From Cyclobacteriaceae bacterium (GTDB lineage: Bacteria; Bacteroidota; Bacteroidia; Cytophagales; Cyclobacteriaceae), in contig JAHCHY010000001.1 in assembly GCA_026129485.1 (NCBI GenBank), forward strand, positions 62,001-126,000: a DNA stretch of 64,000 bases, read 5' to 3'. Below are positions 36,314 through 44,668 of the stretch, in pieces. The notes under the pieces are model-generated. The model had not been told where the DNA came from. It saw only the letters and a program-made list of their open reading frames with translations, and did no database searches. A program made the position numbers and the translations under genes. Numbering within the stretch: position 1 is the stretch's first letter; the number at the start of each line of letters is the position of its first letter.

Positions 36314-36880
36314 ATGAAAAAAATTAATGTATTAGTGGCCTTGCTTTTTGTTGCCGGAGTTGCAACTGCGCAAACAACGTGGAAAGTTGATAAAGCACAC
36401 TCGAAACTGGGCTTCGCTATCACGCACCTGTTGATCTCAGAGGTTGAAGGTCAATTCAATTCATTTGATGCTACCATTACAGCCACCGGGGAGGATTTTT
36501 CAGATGCAGCTATAGAACTTACAGCCGACATCAGCTCTATCGACACCAACAACGAAAGCCGCGACAAGCATTTAAGAAGCGCTGATTTTTTTGACGTTGA
36601 AAAATTCGCTACCCTTTCATTCAAGAGCACATCCTTTAAAAAAACTGCTGAAAAAACGTACAAAGTTACAGGCGACCTGACCTTGCATGGCGTTACCAAA
36701 CCTGTAACAATGGATATTACTTTGATTGGAACTACCACTGGCCGCGATGGTAAAAAAATAGCCGGGTTTAAAGCCACAGGAACTTTAAACCGGATTGATT
36801 TCGGAGTAGGTAAGTCTGGCCCAAGCGCAGGAGATGAAGTAACCATTACTGCTAAAGGCGAATTTAAAGCCCAACAATAA
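36314..36880 (+). CDS. YceI-family periplasmic protein
   Basis: 188 residues with a signal peptide (cleaved after VATAQ, ~20). The lipocalin-like YceI fold is plain: WKVDKAHSKLGFAITHLLISEVEG, then SIDTNNESRDKHLRSADFFDVEKF and LTLHGVTKPVTMDI. YceI proteins bind isoprenoid-like molecules in the periplasm and are stress-associated. The gene is followed by a MarR regulator 43 bases downstream, a pairing seen in other Bacteroidota, and has a palindrome in its promoter region. Confidence 0.95.
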   Translation: MKKINVLVALLFVAGVATAQTTWKVDKAHSKLGFAITHLLISEVEGQFNSFDATITATGEDFSDAAIELTADISSIDTNNESRDKHLRSADFFDVEKFATLSFKSTSFKKTAEKTYKVTGDLTLHGVTKPVTMDITLIGTTTGRDGKKIAGFKATGTLNRIDFGVGKSGPSAGDEVTITAKGEFKAQQ

Positions 36881-36889
36881 TTTATAGTC

Positions 36890-36916
36890 AGGCGGACAGG
36901 ATTCACCTGTCCGCCT
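36890..36916 (+). terminator. Stem-loop between yceI and the MarR gene
   Basis: Perfect 11-bp stem AGGCGGACAGG (36890-36900) / CCTGTCCGCCT (36906-36916) with loop ATTCA. No T-tract follows (ATTCTC), and the MarR ATG is only 7 bases after the stem. It could attenuate transcription or mask the MarR translation start. Confidence 0.6.
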
Positions 36917-36923
36917 ATTCTCA

Positions 36924-37373
36924 ATGACCTTAGAACAGGAAATCAAGCAAGATACATTCAAGAGTGTGCAGCAGAAAGCGGTGCTCAATATTCTGTTCAC
37001 AGCCAACTGGATTCAAAACCTGCAAAAAGATTTTTTTGAACCTTTCGGGATAACCGGCCAGCAATACAACATCCTGCGCATTCTGCGCGGTCAGCATCCT
37101 AATAAAATTTCAGCGGCAGAAATTAAAAGCCGCATGCTCGATAAAAATTCAGACGTTTCGCGCCTGCTTGACCGGCTGATCGGAAAAAAGCTGGTTAATA
37201 AAATTCCCTGCCCCAACGATAAACGCGCTACACACATATACATCACCACGGAAGGTCTGAGCCTGTTGAAAAAATTAGATCATGCCATTGATTCAATCGA
37301 CACGCAACTGATTAAGCTTTCTAAAGCTGATGCTGAAAAATTAAATCAACTGCTCGATAAAAGCAGGGATTAA
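36924..37373 (+). CDS. MarR-family transcriptional regulator
   Basis: 149 residues. The winged-helix core contains FGITGQQYNILRILRGQHP, then DKNSDVSRLLDRLIGKKLV (recognition helix) and the wing CPNDKRATHIYITTEGLSLL. It is probably a repressor of yceI and of itself through the palindrome at 36244-36255. The gene is convergent with the M3 peptidase and the two stops share a TTAA (37370-37373). Confidence 0.92.
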   Translation: MTLEQEIKQDTFKSVQQKAVLNILFTANWIQNLQKDFFEPFGITGQQYNILRILRGQHPNKISAAEIKSRMLDKNSDVSRLLDRLIGKKLVNKIPCPNDKRATHIYITTEGLSLLKKLDHAIDSIDTQLIKLSKADAEKLNQLLDKSRD

Positions 37374-39100
37374 ATTGCGCCTAACTCCGTCCTCACAAAA
37401 TCCATCAATTCCCTGATGTACTTCCGGCTAAAATCAAACCGGATGTTGGCGGCAGCATATATTCCGGGAATGGTGTCCAGGTTTCCCAGCTTCAATGCAT
37501 TCATATACCCCTGCAATCCTGCCCGGTTATCGGCTTTATAATTCCGCCACAAGGCAATAGCGCCTAATTGCGCCATACCATATTCAATGTAGTAGAACGG
37601 CACCTCGTACAGGTGTAGCTGCTTTTGCCATAAATAATCGCGGGCTATCTCCTGTCCATCCCAATCCGTAATGGTATCGCTAAAGCGGGCAAACACCTCG
37701 TTCCACTTTTGTTTACGCTGTTCCGGTGTGTGGGCAGGGTTTTCATAAATCCAATGTTGAAACTGATCTATGGTAGCCACCCAGGGTAAGGTCTCTATAA
37801 TATCTTCCAGCTGCTCGCGCTTCGCACGTTTCAATTCCGCTTCGTTGGGAAAGAAAATATCCCAGTGCTTCATCGAGATCAGCTCCATGCTCATAGAGGC
37901 CAGCTCGGCTACTTCCATAGGCGGAGATTTGAAATCGGCCAAGGCCAGGTCTTTGGTTAAAAAATTGTGCACCGCATGGCCGCCTTCGTGCATAATGGTA
38001 GTCATATCGCGCATGGTTGAAGTGGCGTTCATAAAAATGAAGGGCACGCCAATCTCCGCTAACGGATAATTATAGCCACCGGGCGCTTTTCCTTTGCGGG
38101 ACTCCAGGTCAAGATGCCCCATCTCTTTCATAACAGACAAGCATTGACCCAGGAAAGGATCCAGCTTGCGGAAACAGGCGATTGATTTTTCAGTAAGGTC
38201 TTTCCCGTTTTCAAATGCCTTAAGCGGGGGCAGGCTGTCTGCATCTACGGCTTTATCCCACGGCTTCAGCTTGGCTACACCTAATTTTTGTTTCCGCTCT
38301 TTGCTTAACTCATTCAGAATAGGCACCACCTCGGTTGCAATAGCCTCATGAAAATCAAAGCAATCCTTAGGTGTGTAATCAAAACGGCCATACGATTTAA
38401 ACATGTAATCGCGAAAGTTGGGCTGACCTGCATTTACCGATACCCGGTGGCGCAAGCCGACCAATGTGGTAAACAGATCATCCAGTGTTTCCTTGTCTTT
38501 CAACCTGCGCGCTGAAATTTTCCGGTAGGCTTCTTCCCGCTTTACGCGATCGGTGGATTGCAGCAGCACACCGGCCTGTTGCAGCGTGAGCTCCTTACCG
38601 TCAATCTCTACCGTCATAGCGCCCGATAGCTGGGCATACTTCTGCGTTTCGGTATTGATTTGTGTATAGAGGGGAATATTCTCCTCGCGAAAGAGCTCAA
38701 TATCCTTCTTCACATTCCGGATCAGGATCTTATATCCCGCCTTTTGCTCCAGCCCCGTTACATAAGGCGAAGCTGCAAGCTTACGGTTAAGCTGATCGGC
38801 ATACGGAGCTATCTGCGGCTGAATATTCTCTACAAAATCCTGGTAGTGCTTACTGTATTCCCGGTTATCGGTGTAGCACGTCATGCGGATGTAGCGCCAG
38901 CCCAGGTCTTCGCTTATAATTGATTCCAGCTCGCTCCGGTTGGCAAGCCACTTTTCAAGATCGTTTTCATTATGAATTGCCCGCGCAACCAATTCCTCAA
39001 AATAAGGTTTCAGCTCATGCCAGGTATTTACTTTGAAATCAACGGGAAGAAAATGTCTTGCCGGTCTTGCGGGTATCGAAACAGCATTCATTGCATTCAA
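37370..39100 (-). CDS. M3-family oligoendopeptidase (PepF-like)
   Basis: 576 residues, no signal peptide. The zinc motif is HEGGH in TTIMHEGGHAVHNFL, with the downstream Glu in PMEVAELASMSMELI. Length and the N-terminal helical domain fit the oligoendopeptidase F group, which cuts short peptides in the cytoplasm. A -7 box TACTTTG lies on the minus strand at 39111-39117, 10 bases before the ATG. It overlaps the MarR gene by 4 bases tail to tail. Confidence 0.9.
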   Translation of the reverse strand: MNAMNAVSIPARPARHFLPVDFKVNTWHELKPYFEELVARAIHNENDLEKWLANRSELESIISEDLGWRYIRMTCYTDNREYSKHYQDFVENIQPQIAPYADQLNRKLAASPYVTGLEQKAGYKILIRNVKKDIELFREENIPLYTQINTETQKYAQLSGAMTVEIDGKELTLQQAGVLLQSTDRVKREEAYRKISARRLKDKETLDDLFTTLVGLRHRVSVNAGQPNFRDYMFKSYGRFDYTPKDCFDFHEAIATEVVPILNELSKERKQKLGVAKLKPWDKAVDADSLPPLKAFENGKDLTEKSIACFRKLDPFLGQCLSVMKEMGHLDLESRKGKAPGGYNYPLAEIGVPFIFMNATSTMRDMTTIMHEGGHAVHNFLTKDLALADFKSPPMEVAELASMSMELISMKHWDIFFPNEAELKRAKREQLEDIIETLPWVATIDQFQHWIYENPAHTPEQRKQKWNEVFARFSDTITDWDGQEIARDYLWQKQLHLYEVPFYYIEYGMAQLGAIALWRNYKADNRAGLQGYMNALKLGNLDTIPGIYAAANIRFDFSRKYIRELMDFVRTELGAI

Positions 39101-39216
39101 TTTTGTTTTTCAAAGTAATGAATAACCTTTCAGAAGAAAAAAATGGTAAACGTGTTTTATGACACAGCCATAATCAGATTTCTTTTCCTAACTTCCATCG
39201 CAAATAAACCTTACCG

Positions 39217-40203
39217 ATGAGAAAACTGATTTTTGCAGCCATGCTGCTGGCTGCCTGCAGCCCATCCAAAGAAAACGCAATCGGCACCATTGAGCGGCTT
39301 GATCCTGCATTGGATGCTCTCGTAGATGCAGATGCTCCGATCGAAATCCTGGCAGAAGGTTACGAGTGGAGCGAAGGCCCGGTGTGGGTTGAAAAAGAGA
39401 ACATGCTTTTGTTTTCGGATGTGCCTAAAAACATCGTGTATAAGTGGACTGAAAGCAAAGGCGCAGAACCTTACCTGGCTCCTTCCGGGTTTACGGGAAC
39501 CACTACTGCCAGCAATGAGCCGGGTGCAAACGGTTTGCTTTTATTCAACGACTCATTAGTACTCTGCCAGCATGGGGATCGCAGAATGGCCCGGATGAAT
39601 GCATCATTAAGCAACCCTAAAGCAGAATTCACCACAATTGCGGCAACCTATAATGATAAGCGTTTCAGTAGCCCGAACGATGCAGCCTACAATACAAAAG
39701 GCGAATTGTTTTTTACCGATCCGCCCTATGGCCTGCCCCAAAATGATGAAGACCCGGCAAAGGAACAGCCCTACAACGGTGTGTATAAAGTTAGTACAAC
39801 CGGCACTGTCTATCTTCTGGTTGATAGTTTAACCCGACCTAACGGTATTATTGTAATGCCCGATCAGAAAAAGATAATTGTGGCCAATTCCGATCCGCAA
39901 AAAGCAACGTGGTACGAGTTTGAACTAACTGATGACGACAGCGTAACCAATGCCCGGATTTTTTATGATGCAACATCCAGCTTAGCCACCGACAGGGGTT
40001 TGCCCGATGGGTTAAAAGCTGACAGCAACGGAAACATTTTCGCCACCGGCCCCGGGGGCATCTGGATTTTCAATTCGACCGGAAAACTGCTGGGCAAAAT
40101 CCGCCTTACACAACTGGCTGCCAACTGTGCATTGTCGCCCGATGAAAAGACGTTGTACATCACGGCTGATATGTACTTAGTGCGGGTAAAGCTCAGGAAT
40201 TAA
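39217..40203 (+). CDS. SMP-30/gluconolactonase-family lipoprotein
   Basis: 328 residues with a lipobox (AAMLLAAC). The six-bladed propeller of SMP-30/LRE enzymes is seen in EGPVWVEKENMLLFSDVPKN, FSSPNDAAYNTKGELFFTDPPYG and LTRPNGIIVMPDQKK, with the metal-binding Glu (GYEWSEGP), Asn (PNGI, SPND) and Asp (GLPDGLKADSNGN) in their usual places. Likely a lactonase of sugar acids acting in the periplasm or at the surface. First gene of a four-gene operon with 2-base, 4-base-overlap and 8-base junctions. Confidence 0.88.
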   Translation: MRKLIFAAMLLAACSPSKENAIGTIERLDPALDALVDADAPIEILAEGYEWSEGPVWVEKENMLLFSDVPKNIVYKWTESKGAEPYLAPSGFTGTTTASNEPGANGLLLFNDSLVLCQHGDRRMARMNASLSNPKAEFTTIAATYNDKRFSSPNDAAYNTKGELFFTDPPYGLPQNDEDPAKEQPYNGVYKVSTTGTVYLLVDSLTRPNGIIVMPDQKKIIVANSDPQKATWYEFELTDDDSVTNARIFYDATSSLATDRGLPDGLKADSNGNIFATGPGGIWIFNSTGKLLGKIRLTQLAANCALSPDEKTLYITADMYLVRVKLRN

Positions 40204-40205
40204 CA

Positions 40206-40457
40206 ATGAATGCCTGGATAACCGCTTTGGGATGGATTGGATCTGTGGCTGTGATCAGCGCTTATGCGCTTAACAGCTTGCAAAAAATAAGATCCGATTC
40301 ACTAAGCTTTCAGCTGCTCAACCTGGCTGGCGCCCTGCTGCTGATCATCAACAGTGTGTTTAAAGAAGCCTATCCGTTCACGTTCATCAATACCGTATGG
40401 GCGGCAATTGCTTTGGTAGCTATTTTCAGAATGATCCGTAAACCTGTCGTGAAATGA
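40206..40457 (+). CDS. Small membrane protein, CBU_0592 family
   Basis: 83 residues with about three hydrophobic helices (residues ~5-21, ~33-50, ~57-74). The first helix begins LGWIGSVAVISAYALNSL, followed by a conserved QLLNLAGALLLIINSV, which matches the small CBU_0592-type membrane protein family. Function is unknown. It starts 2 bases after the upstream stop and overlaps the next gene by 4 bases (ATGA), so it is firmly in the operon. Confidence 0.85.
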   Translation: MNAWITALGWIGSVAVISAYALNSLQKIRSDSLSFQLLNLAGALLLIINSVFKEAYPFTFINTVWAAIALVAIFRMIRKPVVK

Positions 40458-41536
40458 AAAAAATCCTGGCGCTTGCTTTTATCGGCCTCGTGGGTTGTTC
40501 CCGTCCTTCCTTCGAGAAGGAAATAGATGGTATCTTTTCTTACTTAGATGGCAGCACGCCCGGTGGCGCGGTGCTCATTCTAAAAAATGATTCGGTGATT
40601 TTCAGCCATGCTTACGGCCTGGCCGATCTTCAATCAAAAGAAAAGATTACAACCCAAACACTTTTCAACACGGGTTCTATCTCCAAAACCTTTGTATCGT
40701 ATGTGATTCTCGACCTGGCCTATGAAGGCAAGCTATCGCTGAACGACAGCATCGCAAAATACTTTACTGACTTTAAAAACCCGGGGGTGGCGCAGCAGGT
40801 TCGGATACATCATTTGCTTACGCATACCTCCGGCCTGCCCGACAACCGCAGGCAACATCTGGATAGCGTGTTCCTGCTTACCGCGAAAGATGAAGCAAAC
40901 TTCAACCCGGTCAAGCTAAACGATTCGCTCCACTTTGAGCCCGGCACGTATTACGAATACTCAAACCCGGCCTTTAACGGCCTGGCGCTGATCATTGAAA
41001 AAGTTACCGGCAACAAATGGCAGGATGAAGTGAAGAGCAGGATTTTTATTCCGGCAGGAATGAAGACCAGCACCATAACCGATGGCCCCCATCCTGCCAC
41101 CGGTGTGGCGCACGCATACCTGAAAACAAAAGATGGCTTTATCGAAAAAGATTATGGCGAAGAGCCCACATTTGCCGCTGCCGGCAATGGCGGTGTTTGG
41201 AGCTCGGTTGAAGAGCTTGTGCTGTATGAGAAAGCTTTGCGCGACCGGAAAATCCTGAATGAAGAAATCATTACCACATCAAGAACCGCCTGGTTATATC
41301 CGCAGTGGCAGGATACCACGCCACCGTTCATAGGCGCCAGTTGGTTTATAGGCAAAACCGATGAAGGTTACGAAATGATTTACCACACCGGCACACAAGG
41401 CGGCTTCTATGGCGATTATGTAAGCATCCCCGAAAAGGGAATCGTTTATGTCATGTTGTGTAATATCCCTACTCCGCAGGAAGAAAAAAGAGCAGCCGTA
41501 CTCTCCATCTTAAAAAAATATAACTGGCTTGACTAA
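40454..41536 (+). CDS. Serine hydrolase lipoprotein (beta-lactamase class C family)
   Basis: 360 residues with a lipobox (FIGLVGC). The nucleophile motif is SISK in NTGSISKTFVSYV, the Tyr motif is YSN in YYEYSNPAF, and the third motif region reads YHTGTQGGF (HTG in place of KTG). All three catalytic motifs of the class-C/DD-peptidase fold are present. Typical substrates are peptides, esters or cell-wall fragments; none can be named. It is followed 8 bases later by a second serine hydrolase. Confidence 0.9.
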   Translation: MKKILALAFIGLVGCSRPSFEKEIDGIFSYLDGSTPGGAVLILKNDSVIFSHAYGLADLQSKEKITTQTLFNTGSISKTFVSYVILDLAYEGKLSLNDSIAKYFTDFKNPGVAQQVRIHHLLTHTSGLPDNRRQHLDSVFLLTAKDEANFNPVKLNDSLHFEPGTYYEYSNPAFNGLALIIEKVTGNKWQDEVKSRIFIPAGMKTSTITDGPHPATGVAHAYLKTKDGFIEKDYGEEPTFAAAGNGGVWSSVEELVLYEKALRDRKILNEEIITTSRTAWLYPQWQDTTPPFIGASWFIGKTDEGYEMIYHTGTQGGFYGDYVSIPEKGIVYVMLCNIPTPQEEKRAAVLSILKKYNWLD

Positions 41537-41544
41537 TACCCATT

Positions 41545-43041
41545 ATGAGAAAACTTTACACCTGCTTCATTTTATTTTTATTATTATCGTTTCAGGCAAA
41601 TGCACAAACGCCCGAAGCCAAATTAGTAAAAGAGTTTGATGCCTACATTGAAAAATCACGGGCGCTGTACCAGGTGCCCGGTTTGGCTGTAACGGTTGTA
41701 AAAGACGGTAAGGTATTGCTTAAGAAAGGATACGGGGTGCGGGAGTCGGGCAAGCCCGGTGCGGTAGATGCGCAAACACTTTTTGCCTGCGCCTCCACTA
41801 CCAAAGCCATAACGGCCACCTGCATGGCCATGCTGGTAGATGAAGGCAAAGTAAGCTGGAACGACCCGGTAACCAGGCACCTGCCCGATTTTCAATTGTA
41901 CGATCCGTACGTAACGCGCGAGCTTAAAATCCGCGATCTGTTTACGCATAACACTGGCGTGGGCAATGCCGATTTTCTTTGGGTGCTGATGAACATACCA
42001 CCCGATGAGATTCTGAATAAAATGAAAATGGTTGAGCCGTCTTATTCCATGCGGTCGGGCTACATTTACCAGAATATATTTTACCTGTATGCCGGCAAAG
42101 TGATTGAGAAAGTAAGCGGCCAGCCCTGGGAAAATTTTATTGCAGAGCGGGTATTCAAACCCCTGGGCATGTCGCGCACGTTTGCCACATTAAAATCTGT
42201 AACCGATACAAACCAATCTCATCCGCATGACCGTGTGGATGGAAAAATAGTAGTTATCGATCGCGAAAGTGCCGATGCCATTGGCCCGGCCGGCAGTGTG
42301 TGGAGCTGCGTGGAAGACATGGGCAAGTGGGCCATCAGCATGTTGGACAGCAGCAAGTATGCTGGCGGAAGGCTGGTAAAGCCTGCTACATGGGTTGAGC
42401 TTTTTAAGCCACAGGTAATTTTACCCGGTAATTTTCATCCTACTACACAGCTCACCAAACCTAACTGGACAACCTATGGCCTCGGCTGGTTTCAGATAGA
42501 CTACAAAGGCAAAAAAGTAAATTTCCATACCGGAAGCCTGGCCGGTGAAATTGCTATTCATGGTCAATTGCCTGAAAGCAAGCTGGGCATTTATGTATTT
42601 GGCAATCTTGACCATGCCGAAGTTCGGCACGGACTGATGTACAAAGCCTTTGACCTGTTTGCGTTAGGCGGTAACCGCGACTGGAGCGCTGAAGTAAATG
42701 CCCTGTACACCAAGCGAAGCCAGCAAAACGAAGAACGCGTAAAAACACTCGAAGCGCAAAGAATTACAGGCACCAAGCCATCGCTTGCTTTACATGAATA
42801 TGCCGGCACTTACACGCATCCGTTGTATGGTGAAGCCGTGGTTTCGGTCAGCCAGTCATTCCTGGTCGTTTCTATTAACGGTGTAGCAAATGCCACGTTA
42901 GATCATTGGCATTACGATACTTTCCGGGGATGGTTTGAAAAACGCTGGTGGGGAAAAGCCAAAGCCAGCTTTGCCCTTAACGATGCAGGCCAGGCAAAAT
43001 CAATTACAATAGAAGGAATGGAATTTACGCGTAAGCGTTAA
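41545..43041 (+). CDS. Secreted serine hydrolase with DUF3471 domain
   Basis: 498 residues with a signal peptide (cut near QANAQ). STTK (CASTTKAITATCM), the YxN-type YQN in GYIYQNIFY, and HTG (FHTGSLAGE) make up the catalytic triad region. Residues ~395-498 form a small beta domain of the DUF3471 type (LHEYAGTYTHPLYGEAVVSV). This is the Pab87-like octamer-forming serine peptidase family. It ends the operon begun at 39217, and its stop codon shares a TTAA with the convergent gene at 43038. Confidence 0.9.
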   Translation: MRKLYTCFILFLLLSFQANAQTPEAKLVKEFDAYIEKSRALYQVPGLAVTVVKDGKVLLKKGYGVRESGKPGAVDAQTLFACASTTKAITATCMAMLVDEGKVSWNDPVTRHLPDFQLYDPYVTRELKIRDLFTHNTGVGNADFLWVLMNIPPDEILNKMKMVEPSYSMRSGYIYQNIFYLYAGKVIEKVSGQPWENFIAERVFKPLGMSRTFATLKSVTDTNQSHPHDRVDGKIVVIDRESADAIGPAGSVWSCVEDMGKWAISMLDSSKYAGGRLVKPATWVELFKPQVILPGNFHPTTQLTKPNWTTYGLGWFQIDYKGKKVNFHTGSLAGEIAIHGQLPESKLGIYVFGNLDHAEVRHGLMYKAFDLFALGGNRDWSAEVNALYTKRSQQNEERVKTLEAQRITGTKPSLALHEYAGTYTHPLYGEAVVSVSQSFLVVSINGVANATLDHWHYDTFRGWFEKRWWGKAKASFALNDAGQAKSITIEGMEFTRKR

Positions 43042-44498
43042 TTCCCCGGTGCATCAATAGCGGTAAGGTTCTCTACAAATTCCTTATCCATCCTGATAAA
43101 CGAAGTGGGTGCAAAGTACTTCACCTTAAGCAATTTGAATTTGGGTATTACCTGCATGATCTTCTTGGCCTTTTCGCGCTTGGCTTCGCTGGTGGCTATT
43201 TTCAGTATCTTCAAAAAGAACAATACGTTCTCACATTCATCTTTACCAAACAAACGGATTTGCCGTTGAATGCTGCTGGTAAGCTGGTTGAACAGCTCGA
43301 AATCTCTCAGCATACAGTACTGAAGCGCCAGGATTGCTTTCACTTCCATGTGTACAAACGGGAAGCGCTTCAGGCTTACATCGTTTAACAGGCCGTTTAT
43401 CAGCTTGGCAGCCTCTTCATACCGGCCGACATAATAACAACCGAGGGCACGATACATCACATGAATCGTGTGCCGCGGCACATCCTGAATATCGGGTTCT
43501 ATATCTTCAAACAGGCCTTCATTTTCTCCAAATATTTCCTTCTCCGTATTCAGGCGCAGGTGCCGCTCTGTTTTGGTAATGAGAAACCGCGCACCAAACG
43601 TGTAGAAAGGATAGTTAATAAGCAGGTTGGTAGCCGCATCGTTAACTTCTTCAAAGCTTTTCTCCACCTGGTGGTAAACACCATAATGGTTGTAGTATTC
43701 CAGCTTCAGGAATTCAAAAACCAGGTTGAGGTGATAATAAAGCGGGTCGAGATTATACGTATCAAAAATCTTCTGAACATGCTTGAAGATATCTTCTATT
43801 GATTCACTATCCAGGTGCAGATTATCATCGGGTTCCACAAACAACCGGTGAAACACCAGCATGCAGCTTTGGTACACATACAGCCTGTGCGATTCGTAGA
43901 TACGCGCCACGTTCTGCATTTCTTTCATCAGCAGCGAAAGCCCCAGCTTCTCGGTATCATCGTTTGACAGAAAATAGCTGCCGTACTTTTTGAAATACTC
44001 GGTCAGCATATCTTCAGCCTTATCTACGGCCAGCATATACGCCACATGGCGGTTATATAATTGCGAGTATTGAAAATGATCGGGCGAATGGATATGCAGC
44101 TTTTTCAGCGATTTGTAGATGATGGTAAGCTCGTTGGCCAGGTCGTAATCCAGCAGCTCTTTCTCCAGCTTTTTCAGCGTGGCAATGGTAATGGTGCGTT
44201 TCTTGGTAAACAGCACTTCGTTCAGGTTGGCTACCTTGCGCAGAATATCGGTACGCGGGCTTTCCATCTGCTGCAACAAATGCTCCTCAATCTTCTGGTT
44301 CAACCGCGAGCGCAGGGTGTAGTAAGCATTTGCATTTACCTCCAGCTCAACCATTATTTTACTGTCAGATAACTGGCGTTCGCGCAAAGCTTTTAGCAAG
44401 TGTGCCGATTTCTCGGCATTGCTTTCACTCAGTGAATCGTAGATGGATTTGTAATCAGTGTCTGAAAGTTGCTTGACAATATTCTTTAGTTTGGCCAT
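43038..44498 (-). CDS. Conserved helical (TPR-like) protein of unknown function
   Basis: 486 residues, all helical and without membrane segments or signal peptide. It has the heptad spacing of TPR-like repeats (for example VHMEVKAILALQYCMLRDFELFNQL and YVGRYEEAAKLINGLL), and a start (KNIVKQLSDTDYKSIYDSL) seen in a Bacteroidota-specific family of hypothetical proteins. No enzyme motif. Probably a cytoplasmic scaffold. No function is known to me. It has its own start region and is convergent with the preceding operon. Confidence 0.75.
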   Translation of the reverse strand: MAKLKNIVKQLSDTDYKSIYDSLSESNAEKSAHLLKALRERQLSDSKIMVELEVNANAYYTLRSRLNQKIEEHLLQQMESPRTDILRKVANLNEVLFTKKRTITIATLKKLEKELLDYDLANELTIIYKSLKKLHIHSPDHFQYSQLYNRHVAYMLAVDKAEDMLTEYFKKYGSYFLSNDDTEKLGLSLLMKEMQNVARIYESHRLYVYQSCMLVFHRLFVEPDDNLHLDSESIEDIFKHVQKIFDTYNLDPLYYHLNLVFEFLKLEYYNHYGVYHQVEKSFEEVNDAATNLLINYPFYTFGARFLITKTERHLRLNTEKEIFGENEGLFEDIEPDIQDVPRHTIHVMYRALGCYYVGRYEEAAKLINGLLNDVSLKRFPFVHMEVKAILALQYCMLRDFELFNQLTSSIQRQIRLFGKDECENVLFFLKILKIATSEAKREKAKKIMQVIPKFKLLKVKYFAPTSFIRMDKEFVENLTAIDAPGN

Positions 44499-44668
44499 TG
44501 CTGGGGACTATTAGACCGCAAAAGATACAAATTTAACAGGTACAGGCAAACCAAACTGCACGATTACAATTTAAAGATGCAGCCAATATTTCCATAAGGG
44601 GGTTGTTTTTTGCCTTGATGGTTAGATAACTTGCCCGGATGATCTTCAGGACTCTAAACATTACATAT

